Positions 15,764 through 23,480 of a stretch of 64,000 bases of DNA are shown here, in pieces. This DNA is from an uncultured Clostridia bacterium (GTDB lineage: Bacteria; Bacillota; Clostridia; Christensenellales; Borkfalkiaceae), in NCBI GenBank assembly GCA_934254825.1, contig CAKQMB010000015.1, positions 3,663 through 67,662 of the forward strand, read 5' to 3'. The position numbers were made by a program, and so were the translations under genes. Within the stretch, counting starts at the first letter, position 1. Every line of letters starts with the position of its first letter. The notes under the pieces were generated by a model. That model was not told the origin of the DNA. It saw nothing but the letters and a program-made list of their open reading frames with translations, and searched no databases.

Positions 15764-17098
15764 ATGCTTAATACGGATTTGATTAAAAAAGGAGACGTTG
15801 TCGCGGTCGCGCTTTCGGGCGGGAAGGATTCGGTTTGCCTTCTCGATATGTTATTGTCCGAAAGAGAAAAGCTCGGGGTGACGGTTAAAGCCGTGAATAT
15901 CGATCACGGCATACGCGGCGAAACTTCCGTTCGGGACAGCGAGTTCGTTAAGTCTCTTTGCGAAAAGCTCGGCGTGCCGCTTTATTTTAAAAAACTCGAT
16001 TGCGTTTCTTTTTCTTCCGAAAACGGATTTTCGACAGAGGAAGGCGCGCGCATTTTAAGATATAAAGTTTTTGACGAAGCGATAAAAAGCGGCTTTTGCG
16101 ACAAGATAGCGACGGCGCACCATGCGAGCGACAGAGCGGAAACCGTGCTATTCAATATATTAAGAGGAGCTTCGCCGCTCGGCGCAAGCGGAATTTCCGA
16201 CAGTTCGCGCGGCGGAAAGATAATCCGCCCGATGCTTAATCTTTCAAGGCGTGAAATCGACGATTACGCCGAGAAACATAATATAAGTTACGTTGTGGAC
16301 GAAACCAACCTCGAAACCGAGTTTACCCGTAATTTTTTACGGCTCGAAGTTCTGCCGCTGATCGAAAAGCGTTTTCCCGAGGCGGAAAAGAGTATTCTGC
16401 GTTTTGCGGACACTCTGAAAGCCGACGAAGAGTATCTGACCGAAACGGCTATGAAATCCGTTACGGAAAAAAACGGAGAAATAAGTTTTTCTTGCGATCT
16501 TGCTTATCCGATTTTTTTAAGAGCTTCCTTTTACGCGATGAAAAAGCTCGGCATACAAAAAGATTACGAAAAAGTACACGGCGAAGCGGTATATTCCTTG
16601 AAAAATTCCGAAAACGGCAAAAAAATAACGCTACCGAAAAATATTTTCGCGGTTAAAGATTACGGCAAAATTACTTTTTATAAAATCGCGAAAAAAGAAA
16701 AGGGCGGGCAAAAAAACGCTTTCGAAATGCCGTTTACTCTCGGCGAACACGAGTTTGCGGGGAAAAAATATAAGTTCGAAATTGTCGGTGATGATAGTGT
16801 AAAAAACGGCGTTAATCGACTTATAGCCGACTTTTCTAAAATTCCAAGCGCCGCGGTTTTGAGAAACAGAAGGGAAGGAGACGTTTTTCGAAAGTTCGGC
16901 GGCGGAACGAAAAAACTTAAAGATTATCTGATAGATAAAAAAGTGCCGTCGAGGGAGCGGGACAAGCTTTTACTGCTTGCCGACGGCTCGAATGTACTTA
17001 TTATTTGCGGAATTGAAATTTCCGACGCGATAAAAGTAGACAAAACCACAAGAAATGTGTTACAATGTATATTGTCCGACATAGATAAATGCGAATGA
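15764..17098 (+). CDS. tilS: tRNA(Ile)-lysidine synthase
   Basis: This enzyme modifies cytidine-34 of the CAT-anticodon isoleucine tRNA to lysidine, using lysine and ATP. The PP-loop SGGKDS is at residues 19-24, followed by the HGIRGE signature near residue 50 and HHASDRAETVLFNILRG near 125. The C-terminal domain carries the family's VLRNRREGDVFRKFGG and KKLKDYLIDKKVP. I start it at ATG 15764 with GGAG ten bases upstream; GTG 15749 coincides with the predicted transcription start. A dispersed repeat copy is embedded in frame at 16811-16835, encoding VNRLIADF. It is followed after 20 bp by hpt, the classical Bacillota pairing. Confidence 0.92.
   Translation: MLNTDLIKKGDVVAVALSGGKDSVCLLDMLLSEREKLGVTVKAVNIDHGIRGETSVRDSEFVKSLCEKLGVPLYFKKLDCVSFSSENGFSTEEGARILRYKVFDEAIKSGFCDKIATAHHASDRAETVLFNILRGASPLGASGISDSSRGGKIIRPMLNLSRREIDDYAEKHNISYVVDETNLETEFTRNFLRLEVLPLIEKRFPEAEKSILRFADTLKADEEYLTETAMKSVTEKNGEISFSCDLAYPIFLRASFYAMKKLGIQKDYEKVHGEAVYSLKNSENGKKITLPKNIFAVKDYGKITFYKIAKKEKGGQKNAFEMPFTLGEHEFAGKKYKFEIVGDDSVKNGVNRLIADFSKIPSAAVLRNRREGDVFRKFGGGTKKLKDYLIDKKVPSRERDKLLLLADGSNVLIICGIEISDAIKVDKTTRNVLQCILSDIDKCE
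16811..16835 (+). repeat. Dispersed repeat copy inside tilS
   Basis: GTTAATCGACTTATAGCCGA followed by CTTTT, read in frame as VNRLIADF of TilS. The gene stays open. The following ADFSKI fits the usual TilS sequence, so the match may be partly coincidental or the gene may have absorbed a copy. Confidence 0.6.
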
Positions 17099-17118
17099 CA
17101 AGATAACCAAGGAGAGCT

Positions 17119-17661
17119 ATGTTAAACGAAGTATTGGAAAAAACTCTTATTTCCGAAGCGGAAATAAAGGCGAGAGTAAGCGAACTTGCAAAGCAGATTG
17201 AAAAAGACTACGAAGGCAAAGCGCCGACTATGGTAGGCGTTTTAAAAGGAAGCGTAATGTTTTACACCGATCTTGTAAGACAGATCAATCTTCCGCTCAC
17301 TGTCGATTTTATGTCGATTTCGAGCTACGGCGCGGGCGTCAATTCTACGGGCGAAGTTAAAATCATCAAAGATATCGACGGGAAAATCGGCGGAAAAGAC
17401 GTAATAATCGTCGAAGATATTATCGACAGCGGATATTCTATGAACTGTCTTTTGAAGCTTTTCGCGACCCGTTCGCCGAAATCCGTGAGAGTTTGCGCGC
17501 TTCTGGACAAACCGTCGAGAAGGGAAATACCCGTTCCGATAGATTACACGGGATTTCAGGTCGCAAACGAGTTTGTCGTAGGATACGGTCTCGATTATGC
17601 GGGACTTTACAGAAACATTCCGTTCATCGGCGTGCTTAAAAAGGAAGTATACGAAAAATAA
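17119..17661 (+). CDS. hpt: Hypoxanthine phosphoribosyltransferase
   Basis: This enzyme salvages hypoxanthine and guanine to IMP and GMP using PRPP, in the cytoplasm. The PRPP-binding signature VIIVEDIIDSGYSM is at about residues 95-108, with the upstream VGVLKGSVMFYTDLVR loop and the downstream FVVGYGLDYAGLYRN base-binding segment. Length of 180 aa is standard. The start has AAGGAG upstream. It is the second gene of the tilS-hpt operon; ftsH, which often follows, is absent. Confidence 0.95.
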   Translation: MLNEVLEKTLISEAEIKARVSELAKQIEKDYEGKAPTMVGVLKGSVMFYTDLVRQINLPLTVDFMSISSYGAGVNSTGEVKIIKDIDGKIGGKDVIIVEDIIDSGYSMNCLLKLFATRSPKSVRVCALLDKPSRREIPVPIDYTGFQVANEFVVGYGLDYAGLYRNIPFIGVLKKEVYEK

Positions 17662-17683
17662 TCGATATATTCGGCATAATTTT

Positions 17684-17734
17684 GCCCGTTTTACGGATAA
17701 GACGAAAAATCTTATTCGCGAAACGGGCTTTTTT
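17684..17734 (+). terminator. Terminator of tilS-hpt
   Basis: GCCCGTTT (17684-17691) pairs with AAACGGGC (17721-17728), an inner stem extends it, and TTTTTT follows. Confidence 0.8.
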
Positions 17735-17762
17735 GTTGCGTGTTGCGGGCGCGGCTTAGAAA

Positions 17763-17939
17763 TCAGGTGTTGAAAATATTGTTCGCGTCGCTGTTGTTGT
17801 TTCTGTTGCCGTCGTAATCGCGGCAATTATAAACGGTCGTGGAAAGAAGCGCGAGCAGAAGCAGTACCTGCGTAAGATTTATATACCCCTCGGCGTACAG
17901 CAAATAAAGCAAACCTAAAAGAACAATGTTGGAATTCAT
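17763..17939 (-). CDS. Small membrane protein, 58 aa
   Basis: A frame starts at ATG 17939 directly after a strong GGAGGT and ends at 17763. The protein (MNSNIVLLGLLYLLYAEGYI, then NLTQVLLLLALLSTTVYN) has two short hydrophobic stretches and an Asn/Asp-rich tail (RDYDGNRNNNSDANN). I recognise no family. It ends convergently 29 bp after the hpt terminator and is divergent from the ArsR gene. The ribosome site and the clean two-part composition are the reasons to call it. Confidence 0.55.
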   Translation of the reverse strand: MNSNIVLLGLLYLLYAEGYINLTQVLLLLALLSTTVYNCRDYDGNRNNNSDANNIFNT

Positions 17940-18007
17940 ATTACCTCCGATATAACAAAATTCTCTTTTATTATACGTTATGCGACAAAAATCGATTATA
18001 TGTTTTA

Positions 18008-18037
18008 TTGACAGTCTTTCGATATAAATTGTATAAT
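18008..18037 (+). promoter_or_regulatory. Promoter of the ArsR-family gene
   Basis: TTGACA (18008-18013) and TATAAT (18032-18037) are 18 bp apart, about 70 nt before the start codon. Confidence 0.7.
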
Positions 18038-18109
18038 AAAAGAAAAGAATATCGGGCGGAATTTACTTTTTTTTCGCTTGAAAAATCTTATTCTGAAAGG
18101 AGACGAATT

Positions 18110-18451
18110 ATGGGCGCGGCGACGTTGATGATAGATAAAAAGACTTTCGATATGGTGGGCGATTATCTCCCTGGCGGGGAAGTTCTGGACGATCTTGTCG
18201 ACTTTTTCTCGCTTTTTTCGGATAAAACAAGGCTGAAAATCCTATGCGCGCTTTCCGTTTCCGAAATGTGCGTAACCGATCTCGCGCTGACGATAGGCGT
18301 AAATCAGACCACGCTTTCGCATCAGCTTCGGATAATGCGTTCGGTCGGGGCGGTGAACGTCAGAAGAGAGGGGAAAATAATTTATTACGGGATAAGAAAC
18401 GACGTGATAAACGACATAATTTTCAAAGGAATGGATTTCCTCGCCGGGTGA
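18110..18451 (+). CDS. ArsR/SmtB-family transcriptional regulator
   Basis: A 113-aa winged-helix protein. FFSLFSDKTRLKILCALSVS opens the ArsR fold, EMCVTDLALTIGVNQTTLSH is the alpha3/recognition-helix region, and RREGKIIYYGI is the wing. The metal box is EMCVTDL, not ELCVCDL, so only one of the paired cysteines remains; metal sensing is uncertain. The start is ATG 18110 with AAAGGAG upstream. No transporter or other target gene lies next to it, so it may be a global or orphan regulator. Confidence 0.85.
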   Translation: MGAATLMIDKKTFDMVGDYLPGGEVLDDLVDFFSLFSDKTRLKILCALSVSEMCVTDLALTIGVNQTTLSHQLRIMRSVGAVNVRREGKIIYYGIRNDVINDIIFKGMDFLAG

Positions 18452-18468
18452 TTTGTTTGTTTTTATGA

Positions 18469-18596
18469 TGCGATTTTACTGTTAGGTAATTCGTTCGCGT
18501 TTATTGTGCGATTTTACTGTCCGGTAATTCGTTTGCATTTATTGTGCGACTTTATTGTCCGGTAATTCGTTTGTTTCTTTATTGCGATTTTATTTC
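18469..18596. repeat. 38-bp tandem repeat, about 3.3 copies
   Basis: Units beginning TGCGATTTTACTG at 18469, 18507, 18545 (TGCGACTTTATTG) and a partial one at 18583 are spaced exactly 38 bp. Each contains GGTAATTCGTT. Copies differ by a few bases and have no unique spacers, so this is a minisatellite and not a CRISPR. Confidence 0.8.
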
Positions 18597-18627
18597 GAAT
18601 ACATAATTTGCATAAACAGCTATAAAT

Positions 18628-18659
18628 GAGCCGCCCGAGGCTGATGCCTCGGGCGGCTC
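18628..18659 (-). terminator. Strong hairpin between arsR-like gene and leuS
   Basis: GAGCCGCCCGAGGC pairs perfectly with GCCTCGGGCGGCTC around TGAT (14 bp stem). It lies between convergent genes. The T-run is weak on both sides, so it may serve both. Confidence 0.65.
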
Positions 18660-18725
18660 TTAGTTTAACATATAAATTTTAAATCGAAACAAAACAAAAT
18701 GGGTTTGAAAAACCTTTTATCGGCA

Positions 18726-21161
18726 TCAGCCTTTGACGATAAAGTTTACGAGTCTGCCTTTAACGACAACGGCTTTAACGATTTCTTTTTCGCTTACCAT
18801 TTTCGCGATGGTCTCGTTTGCAAGCGCGATCGCCTTGATTTCGTCCTCGGTGGCGTCCTTGGAAACGTTGATTTTCGCTTTGACTTTGCTGTTCAACTGA
18901 ACGGCAAGTTCGATTTCGTCTTTAACGAGCGCGTTTTCGTCGCAAACGGGGTAGCTTTCGGTGAATACCGAGTGCTTGTTGCCCCTTTCCGACCAAAGTT
19001 CTTCCGCAAAATGCGGCGCGCAGGGAGCGAGGAGAAGAATAAGCGTGTCCGTTACCTTTCTCAAAAGCCCTTCGTTTCTGCCTTCGATACCGTCGTATTT
19101 ATAAATTGCGGTAACGAATTCCATAAGTCTCGCAATCGCCGTGTTGAAAGAGAAATTGTTCATATCTCTGTCCACGTTCTTAACGCAATACGCTTCGGCG
19201 TACAAGAGTTCTTTTTCGTCTTTTCCGAGCGGAATATTGCCGTTAATCGGCTTATAGCCGCTTGTTTTAACGATGATCCTTTCCGCTCTTTCGACGAATT
19301 TCGCCAAAGATTTAATTCCGTTGTCGTCCCACGGACCGCCTGCGGTGTAATCGAATCCGAACATAAGATACATTCTGAAAACGTCCGATCCGTAAGTGTC
19401 GATATAGGAGTCGGGGGAAACTACGTTGCCTCTCGACTTGCTCATTCTCATTCCGTCGGGTCCTAAAATTATGCCCTGGTGAGTAAGAGATTTGAACGGC
19501 TCGTCGAAGTTAAGATAGCCCATATCTCTCAAAGCCTTCGTTATGAAACGAGCATATAAAAGGTGCATGCAAGCGTGTTCGGGTCCGCCGACGTATTTAT
19601 CGACGGGGAGCATCTTGTTGATTATCTCGGGGTTAAAAGGCATATCCGCGTTTTTGCTGTCCGGATATCTTAAATAATACCAGCTCGAACAAACGAAAGT
19701 GTCGAGCGTGTCGGGGTCGCGTTGAGCCTTGCCGCCGCACTTGGGGCAGGTCGTGTTCATAAACGACTCGCATTTCGCAAGCGGGGATTTGCCGTCCGGT
19801 CTGAATTCCACGTTTTTCGGGAGAAGAACGGGCAGGTCTTTATAAGGTACGGGAACCGCTCCGCATTTTTCGCAGTGAATAACGGGAATAGGCGCGCCCC
19901 AGTATCTCTGACGGGAAACGAGCCAGTCGCGAAGCCTGTAATTGACTTTGTGCTGACCTTTCGATTCGGAGAAAAGTCTGTTTAAAATAGCCTTTCTGCC
20001 TTCTTCGGAAGTAAGTCCGTCGTACTCCGCACTGTTTACCAAAACTCCGTCTTCCGTGTAGGGGAGAACGGTTTCGCCGTGAGGGTTGTGAATAACCACG
20101 TTCACGGGGAGATTGTATTTCTGAGCGAAGAGGAAATCTCTCGCGTCGTGAGCGGGAACGCCCATAACCGCGCCCGTTCCGTAAGAATACAAAACGTAAT
20201 CCGCCGCGTAGATCGGAACTTTGTTTCCGGTAACGGGATTTATCGCGTAAGCTCCGATAAACACGCCCGTTTTTTCGCGCGAAGTGGAAAGACGTTCGAT
20301 TTCGTCCGTTTTGGAAGTTTCTTCGATATAATGCAGAACGTCGGCTTCCCTGTCTTTTGTCATCAGCTTTTTAACGAGCGGGTGTTCGGGGGCGAGAACG
20401 ACGTACGAAACGCCGAAAAGCGTGTCCGCGCGGGTGGTGAAGACTTTGAATTCGTCTCCGCTTTCGGTTTTGAAAACTATTTCGCCGCCCGTGGATCTGC
20501 CTATCCAGTTCTTCTGCATGGCTTTGGTTTTTTCGGGCCAGTCGAGTCCGTCGAGCTTGTCGAGCAGTTCTTCGGCGTATTTGGTTATGCGGAAAAACCA
20601 TTGAGTAAGATCGCGTTTAACGACCTGCGTTCCGCATCTTTCGCAGTGTCCGTCCGTGACCTGTTCGTTGGCAAGCACGGTGTTGCAGCTCGGACACCAG
20701 TTTACGGGAGCTTCTTTTCTGTAAGCGAGTCCGTTTTCGTAAAGTTTAAGGAAAAGCCACTGCGTCCATTTGTAGTAGTCGGGCATACAGGTTTTGATTT
20801 CCGCCGACCAGTCGAACATCGCGCCCATTTTTTTGAGCTGACCTTCCATCGTCGCGATATTTTCAAGCGTCGATTCCTCGGGATGAACGCCTGTTTTTAT
20901 AGCGTAGTTTTCGGCGGGGAGACCGAACGCGTCGAATCCCATCGGCTCGAAAACTTCGTATCCTTTCATTTTTTTGTATCTCGCAAAGCTGTCCGTAAGA
21001 CCGTAGTTATACCAGTGTCCGAGATGAAGTTTGGAAGCGGAAGGGTAAGAAAACATTTCGAGACAGTAAAATTTCTTGTCGATATTCTTCTTATTGAAAT
21101 TATAAAGCTTTTCTTTTTCCCATTTCTGTTGCCATTTTGCCTCAACGGCTTTCATATCCAT
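18726..21161 (-). CDS. leuS: Leucyl-tRNA synthetase
   Basis: Class I aminoacyl-tRNA synthetase of 811 aa that charges tRNA-Leu. HIGH-type motif HLGHW is at residues 46-50, the KMSKS-type motif RMSKSRGN at about 571-578, and zinc-type cysteine pairs (CPSC/CERC, CEKC/CPKC) lie in the catalytic core. The editing domain runs between. GGAGGAG lies 8 bases before the start. A TATAAT is visible about 45 bp upstream on the minus strand. I see no T-box leader, although many Bacillota synthetase genes have one. Confidence 0.96.
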   Translation of the reverse strand: MDMKAVEAKWQQKWEKEKLYNFNKKNIDKKFYCLEMFSYPSASKLHLGHWYNYGLTDSFARYKKMKGYEVFEPMGFDAFGLPAENYAIKTGVHPEESTLENIATMEGQLKKMGAMFDWSAEIKTCMPDYYKWTQWLFLKLYENGLAYRKEAPVNWCPSCNTVLANEQVTDGHCERCGTQVVKRDLTQWFFRITKYAEELLDKLDGLDWPEKTKAMQKNWIGRSTGGEIVFKTESGDEFKVFTTRADTLFGVSYVVLAPEHPLVKKLMTKDREADVLHYIEETSKTDEIERLSTSREKTGVFIGAYAINPVTGNKVPIYAADYVLYSYGTGAVMGVPAHDARDFLFAQKYNLPVNVVIHNPHGETVLPYTEDGVLVNSAEYDGLTSEEGRKAILNRLFSESKGQHKVNYRLRDWLVSRQRYWGAPIPVIHCEKCGAVPVPYKDLPVLLPKNVEFRPDGKSPLAKCESFMNTTCPKCGGKAQRDPDTLDTFVCSSWYYLRYPDSKNADMPFNPEIINKMLPVDKYVGGPEHACMHLLYARFITKALRDMGYLNFDEPFKSLTHQGIILGPDGMRMSKSRGNVVSPDSYIDTYGSDVFRMYLMFGFDYTAGGPWDDNGIKSLAKFVERAERIIVKTSGYKPINGNIPLGKDEKELLYAEAYCVKNVDRDMNNFSFNTAIARLMEFVTAIYKYDGIEGRNEGLLRKVTDTLILLLAPCAPHFAEELWSERGNKHSVFTESYPVCDENALVKDEIELAVQLNSKVKAKINVSKDATEDEIKAIALANETIAKMVSEKEIVKAVVVKGRLVNFIVKG

Positions 21162-21411
21162 AAAAAAGCTCCTCCTTTACATGGTTAAAGTCTATATAGT
21201 GGCTATTATACCACAAATCGAAAAGTTTTTCTACTTTTTTAACGGTGTTTGAAAGCGATAAAATATATTTTTTATAAACTTAAAAAATCGGCTTTAAACA
21301 TATGACTTTTTTTTCGCAATGTGGTATTATTAGCCGTGGCGGAAAAGGCTTGCCGAAATTTGTTTTAAGCCTGTCTTTTTTTGCCACGCGTAATGAAACA
21401 AAAGGTGAAAT

Positions 21412-22545
21412 ATGTTGGATAATCAAGAAGAGAGTAAATCGTCGGACGGCGTTACGGGAAACGCGCCCGTCGGCGCGACGGAAAACGTGAAACAAAACTC
21501 GGAGGAGAGTGCGGCGGAAGGCGCGTATACGTTCTTTCCCGAAAAAGAAATAGTAAAATATTCGGTTGCGAAAGACGACTGGGTCGTTCCCGAAGATAAA
21601 AGAAAAAAGACGCTTTCGTCCATACTTTTCGTATTTCTGGCGGCGGCGTTTTATGCGGTCGGGTTCCATTATTTCGTAGACCCGTGCAATTTCGCGCCCG
21701 GCGGAATCGGCGGCGTTGTGGCAATGGTGAAATATGTGATTTACGGACCCGCGTCGCAAGTTCCGAGCGGCGGGGTGGATTACAGTTCCCTGTTATTCGT
21801 TGTCTGCAACATACCGCTTCTTATCCCCGCGTATAAAATATTGTCGAAAGAATTCGTCGTAAAAACGGCGGTCGTCGCCGTTTTGATTGCGGTGATAATG
21901 TTCCTTCTCGATAACTTTATCGATCCGAACAAATATTTTTCGATCAAATACGCGAGCGAACTTGCGGGTAACGAAAAAATCGAAATGGGGACGAGACTTT
22001 TGTCTTCGCTTGTCGGCGGAGCGGTTTGCGGTTTGTCGCTTGCGTGCGCGCTTAAAACCAACGCGTCTACGGGCGGCGCGGACATCGTGGGAGCGATGAT
22101 TCAGAAGAAAAATCCGCACAAAAGCGTCGCCTCGATGATTTTTGCGGTAAACGGCGTGATTTTCGGAGTTTCGTTCTTCGTTTACGGAAACGACACGCTT
22201 CCCGTTTTCCTTTCCTTAATTTATACATATACAACGACCAAAACGTGCGATTATATAATGTACGGAACAAAGAACGCTCTTAAATTCGAGGTGATAACCG
22301 AACACGCCGAGGAGATATCCAAAGACATCATCGAAAAACTCGGTCACGGCGTTACGGTCACTCCCGCGGAAGGTATGTTCGAGCATAAAAACAAGGTTCT
22401 TCTTATCTGCGTGATAAAACCCCGTCAGACGGTGCAGTTTCAGGAAATAATCAACCGTTATCCCGAAACGTTCGCGTATGTCGGAACGGTCAGCGAAGTA
22501 ATCGGTAAATTCAATTCCGAAGGCAGAAAAGAAAAGAAGAAATAA
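21412..22545 (+). CDS. YitT-family membrane protein with hydrophilic N-terminal extension
   Basis: Residues about 62-290 form the YitT (DUF161) membrane domain with five or six helices (AAFYAVGFHYFVDPCNFAPG, the small-residue SLVGGAVCGLSLACAL, and TNASTGGADIVGAMI, which is typical). Residues about 290-370 are the cytoplasmic DUF2179 domain (FEVITEHAEEISKDIIEKLG, VLLICVIKPRQ). An acidic, Ser-rich extension of about 60 residues precedes the first helix and is not usual for the family. Function of YitT proteins is not established. The start ATG 21412 has AAAGGTG upstream. Confidence 0.85.
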   Translation: MLDNQEESKSSDGVTGNAPVGATENVKQNSEESAAEGAYTFFPEKEIVKYSVAKDDWVVPEDKRKKTLSSILFVFLAAAFYAVGFHYFVDPCNFAPGGIGGVVAMVKYVIYGPASQVPSGGVDYSSLLFVVCNIPLLIPAYKILSKEFVVKTAVVAVLIAVIMFLLDNFIDPNKYFSIKYASELAGNEKIEMGTRLLSSLVGGAVCGLSLACALKTNASTGGADIVGAMIQKKNPHKSVASMIFAVNGVIFGVSFFVYGNDTLPVFLSLIYTYTTTKTCDYIMYGTKNALKFEVITEHAEEISKDIIEKLGHGVTVTPAEGMFEHKNKVLLICVIKPRQTVQFQEIINRYPETFAYVGTVSEVIGKFNSEGRKEKKK

Positions 22546-22644
22546 AAAACGTTTTTGCAAAAAACTGCCTTGCCCGATTTAAATCGGATAAGGCGGGCGA
22601 ACGATGTTCGCCCCTGCGAGTAATCGTGTAATAATCAAAAAATA

Positions 22645-22688
22645 AAGTCTCCCGCGGCGAAGCGAAATCGCTTCGCCGCGGGAGACTT
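22645..22688 (+). terminator. Perfect 21-bp hairpin terminator
   Basis: AAGTCTCCCGCGGCGAAGCG (22645-22664) and its exact mirror (22669-22688) form a stem with a very small AT loop, followed by GTTTT. Smaller hairpins precede it (CCGATTTAAATCGG near 22574; GGGCGAAC/GTTCGCCC at 22595-22613). The rest of 22546-22945 shows no gene. Confidence 0.7.
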
Positions 22689-22698
22689 GTTTTATGCC

Positions 22699-22724
22699 GT
22701 TAATCGACTTATAAGCCGACTTTT
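22699..22724 (+). repeat. Dispersed repeat copy
   Basis: GTTAATCGACTTATAAGCCG followed by ACTTTT. It lies directly after the perfect hairpin. Confidence 0.7.
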
Positions 22725-22945
22725 GCGATCCGATTGCTTGAAATTCGCGTAAGAAAAAACGTTGAAAGAGAAACAAACGCGGACGGAATGTTCGTAAAAA
22801 TAAGTATAAAAAATAAATATCGGTCGAAAATAATATCGGCTACCCCGAATATTACATACAATATAGTAGGGGGACGCTCGAAGAGCCGCCGAAAATTATC
22901 GGGAGAAAACCGATTTTAAAGCGAGCGGCAAAGTGAGGATCGATT

Positions 22946-23299
22946 ATGATAAAGAGAGGCGAACTGTATTACGCCGATCTCAGTCCCGTGGTCGGGAGCG
23001 AGCAGGGCGGCGTAAGACCCGTACTCGTGGTTCAGAACGACGTGGGTAACAAATACAGCCCCACGGTTATCGCGGCGGCGGTGACGAGCAAGCTTACCAA
23101 AGCAAAACTTCCTACGCATATCGAACTCGACGCTTCCCTTTACGGACTGAGCAAAAACTCCGTCGTTCTGCTCGAACAGATACGAACTTTGGATAAAAGA
23201 AGATTGAAAGAGCGGATAGGCGAATTGCCGTCGGGTACTATGCAGAAGGTGAACGGCGCGCTTCTGGTAAGTCTCGGTTTCGCCGAGAAAACCGTGTAA
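22946..23299 (+). CDS. MazF/NdoA-family mRNA interferase
   Basis: A 117-aa PemK/MazF endoribonuclease. The signature MIKRGELYYADLSPVVGSEQ, GGVRPVLVVQNDVGNKYSPT and VTSKLTKAKLPTHIE is close to the EndoA/NdoA branch, which cleaves at short sequence motifs in mRNA. The ribosome site is AGTGAGGA. No antitoxin (MazE/NdoAI) is seen upstream or downstream, so this copy is an orphan; in many Bacillota the chromosomal copy is likewise near housekeeping genes. Confidence 0.9.
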   Translation: MIKRGELYYADLSPVVGSEQGGVRPVLVVQNDVGNKYSPTVIAAAVTSKLTKAKLPTHIELDASLYGLSKNSVVLLEQIRTLDKRRLKERIGELPSGTMQKVNGALLVSLGFAEKTV

Positions 23300-23329
23300 C
23301 CGGGTTTATATGTTATGCGGTATTATGTC

Positions 23330-23364
23330 GCGCGGAAGGTTTAAAAAGCCTTCCGCGCGCTTTT
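23330..23364 (+). terminator. Terminator of the mazF-like gene
   Basis: GCGCGGAAGG (23330-23339) pairs with CCTTCCGCGC (23349-23358), followed by GCTTTTA. Confidence 0.75.
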
Positions 23365-23480
23365 ATATTTACCGTATTATATTAAGAACGGAAAAATACT
23401 TTACAAAATTATCCGAAAATGATAAAATGACTTTATTAAATATTTTGCGTCGGACAAGAGCAATACGAAAGAGGAACGAT

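Noticed and set aside
18469..18596. Possible CRISPR array
   Set aside because: Repeats are contiguous, 38 bp, with no unique spacers and no cas genes nearby; it is a minisatellite.
21162..21300. T-box leader upstream of leuS
   Set aside because: Only a TATAAT and a ribosome site are visible; the leader is too short and lacks T-box sequences.
22734..22919. 61-codon frame upstream of the MazF gene as an antitoxin
   Set aside because: No ribosome site, no MazE-like DNA-binding pattern, and it overlaps unstructured intergenic DNA.
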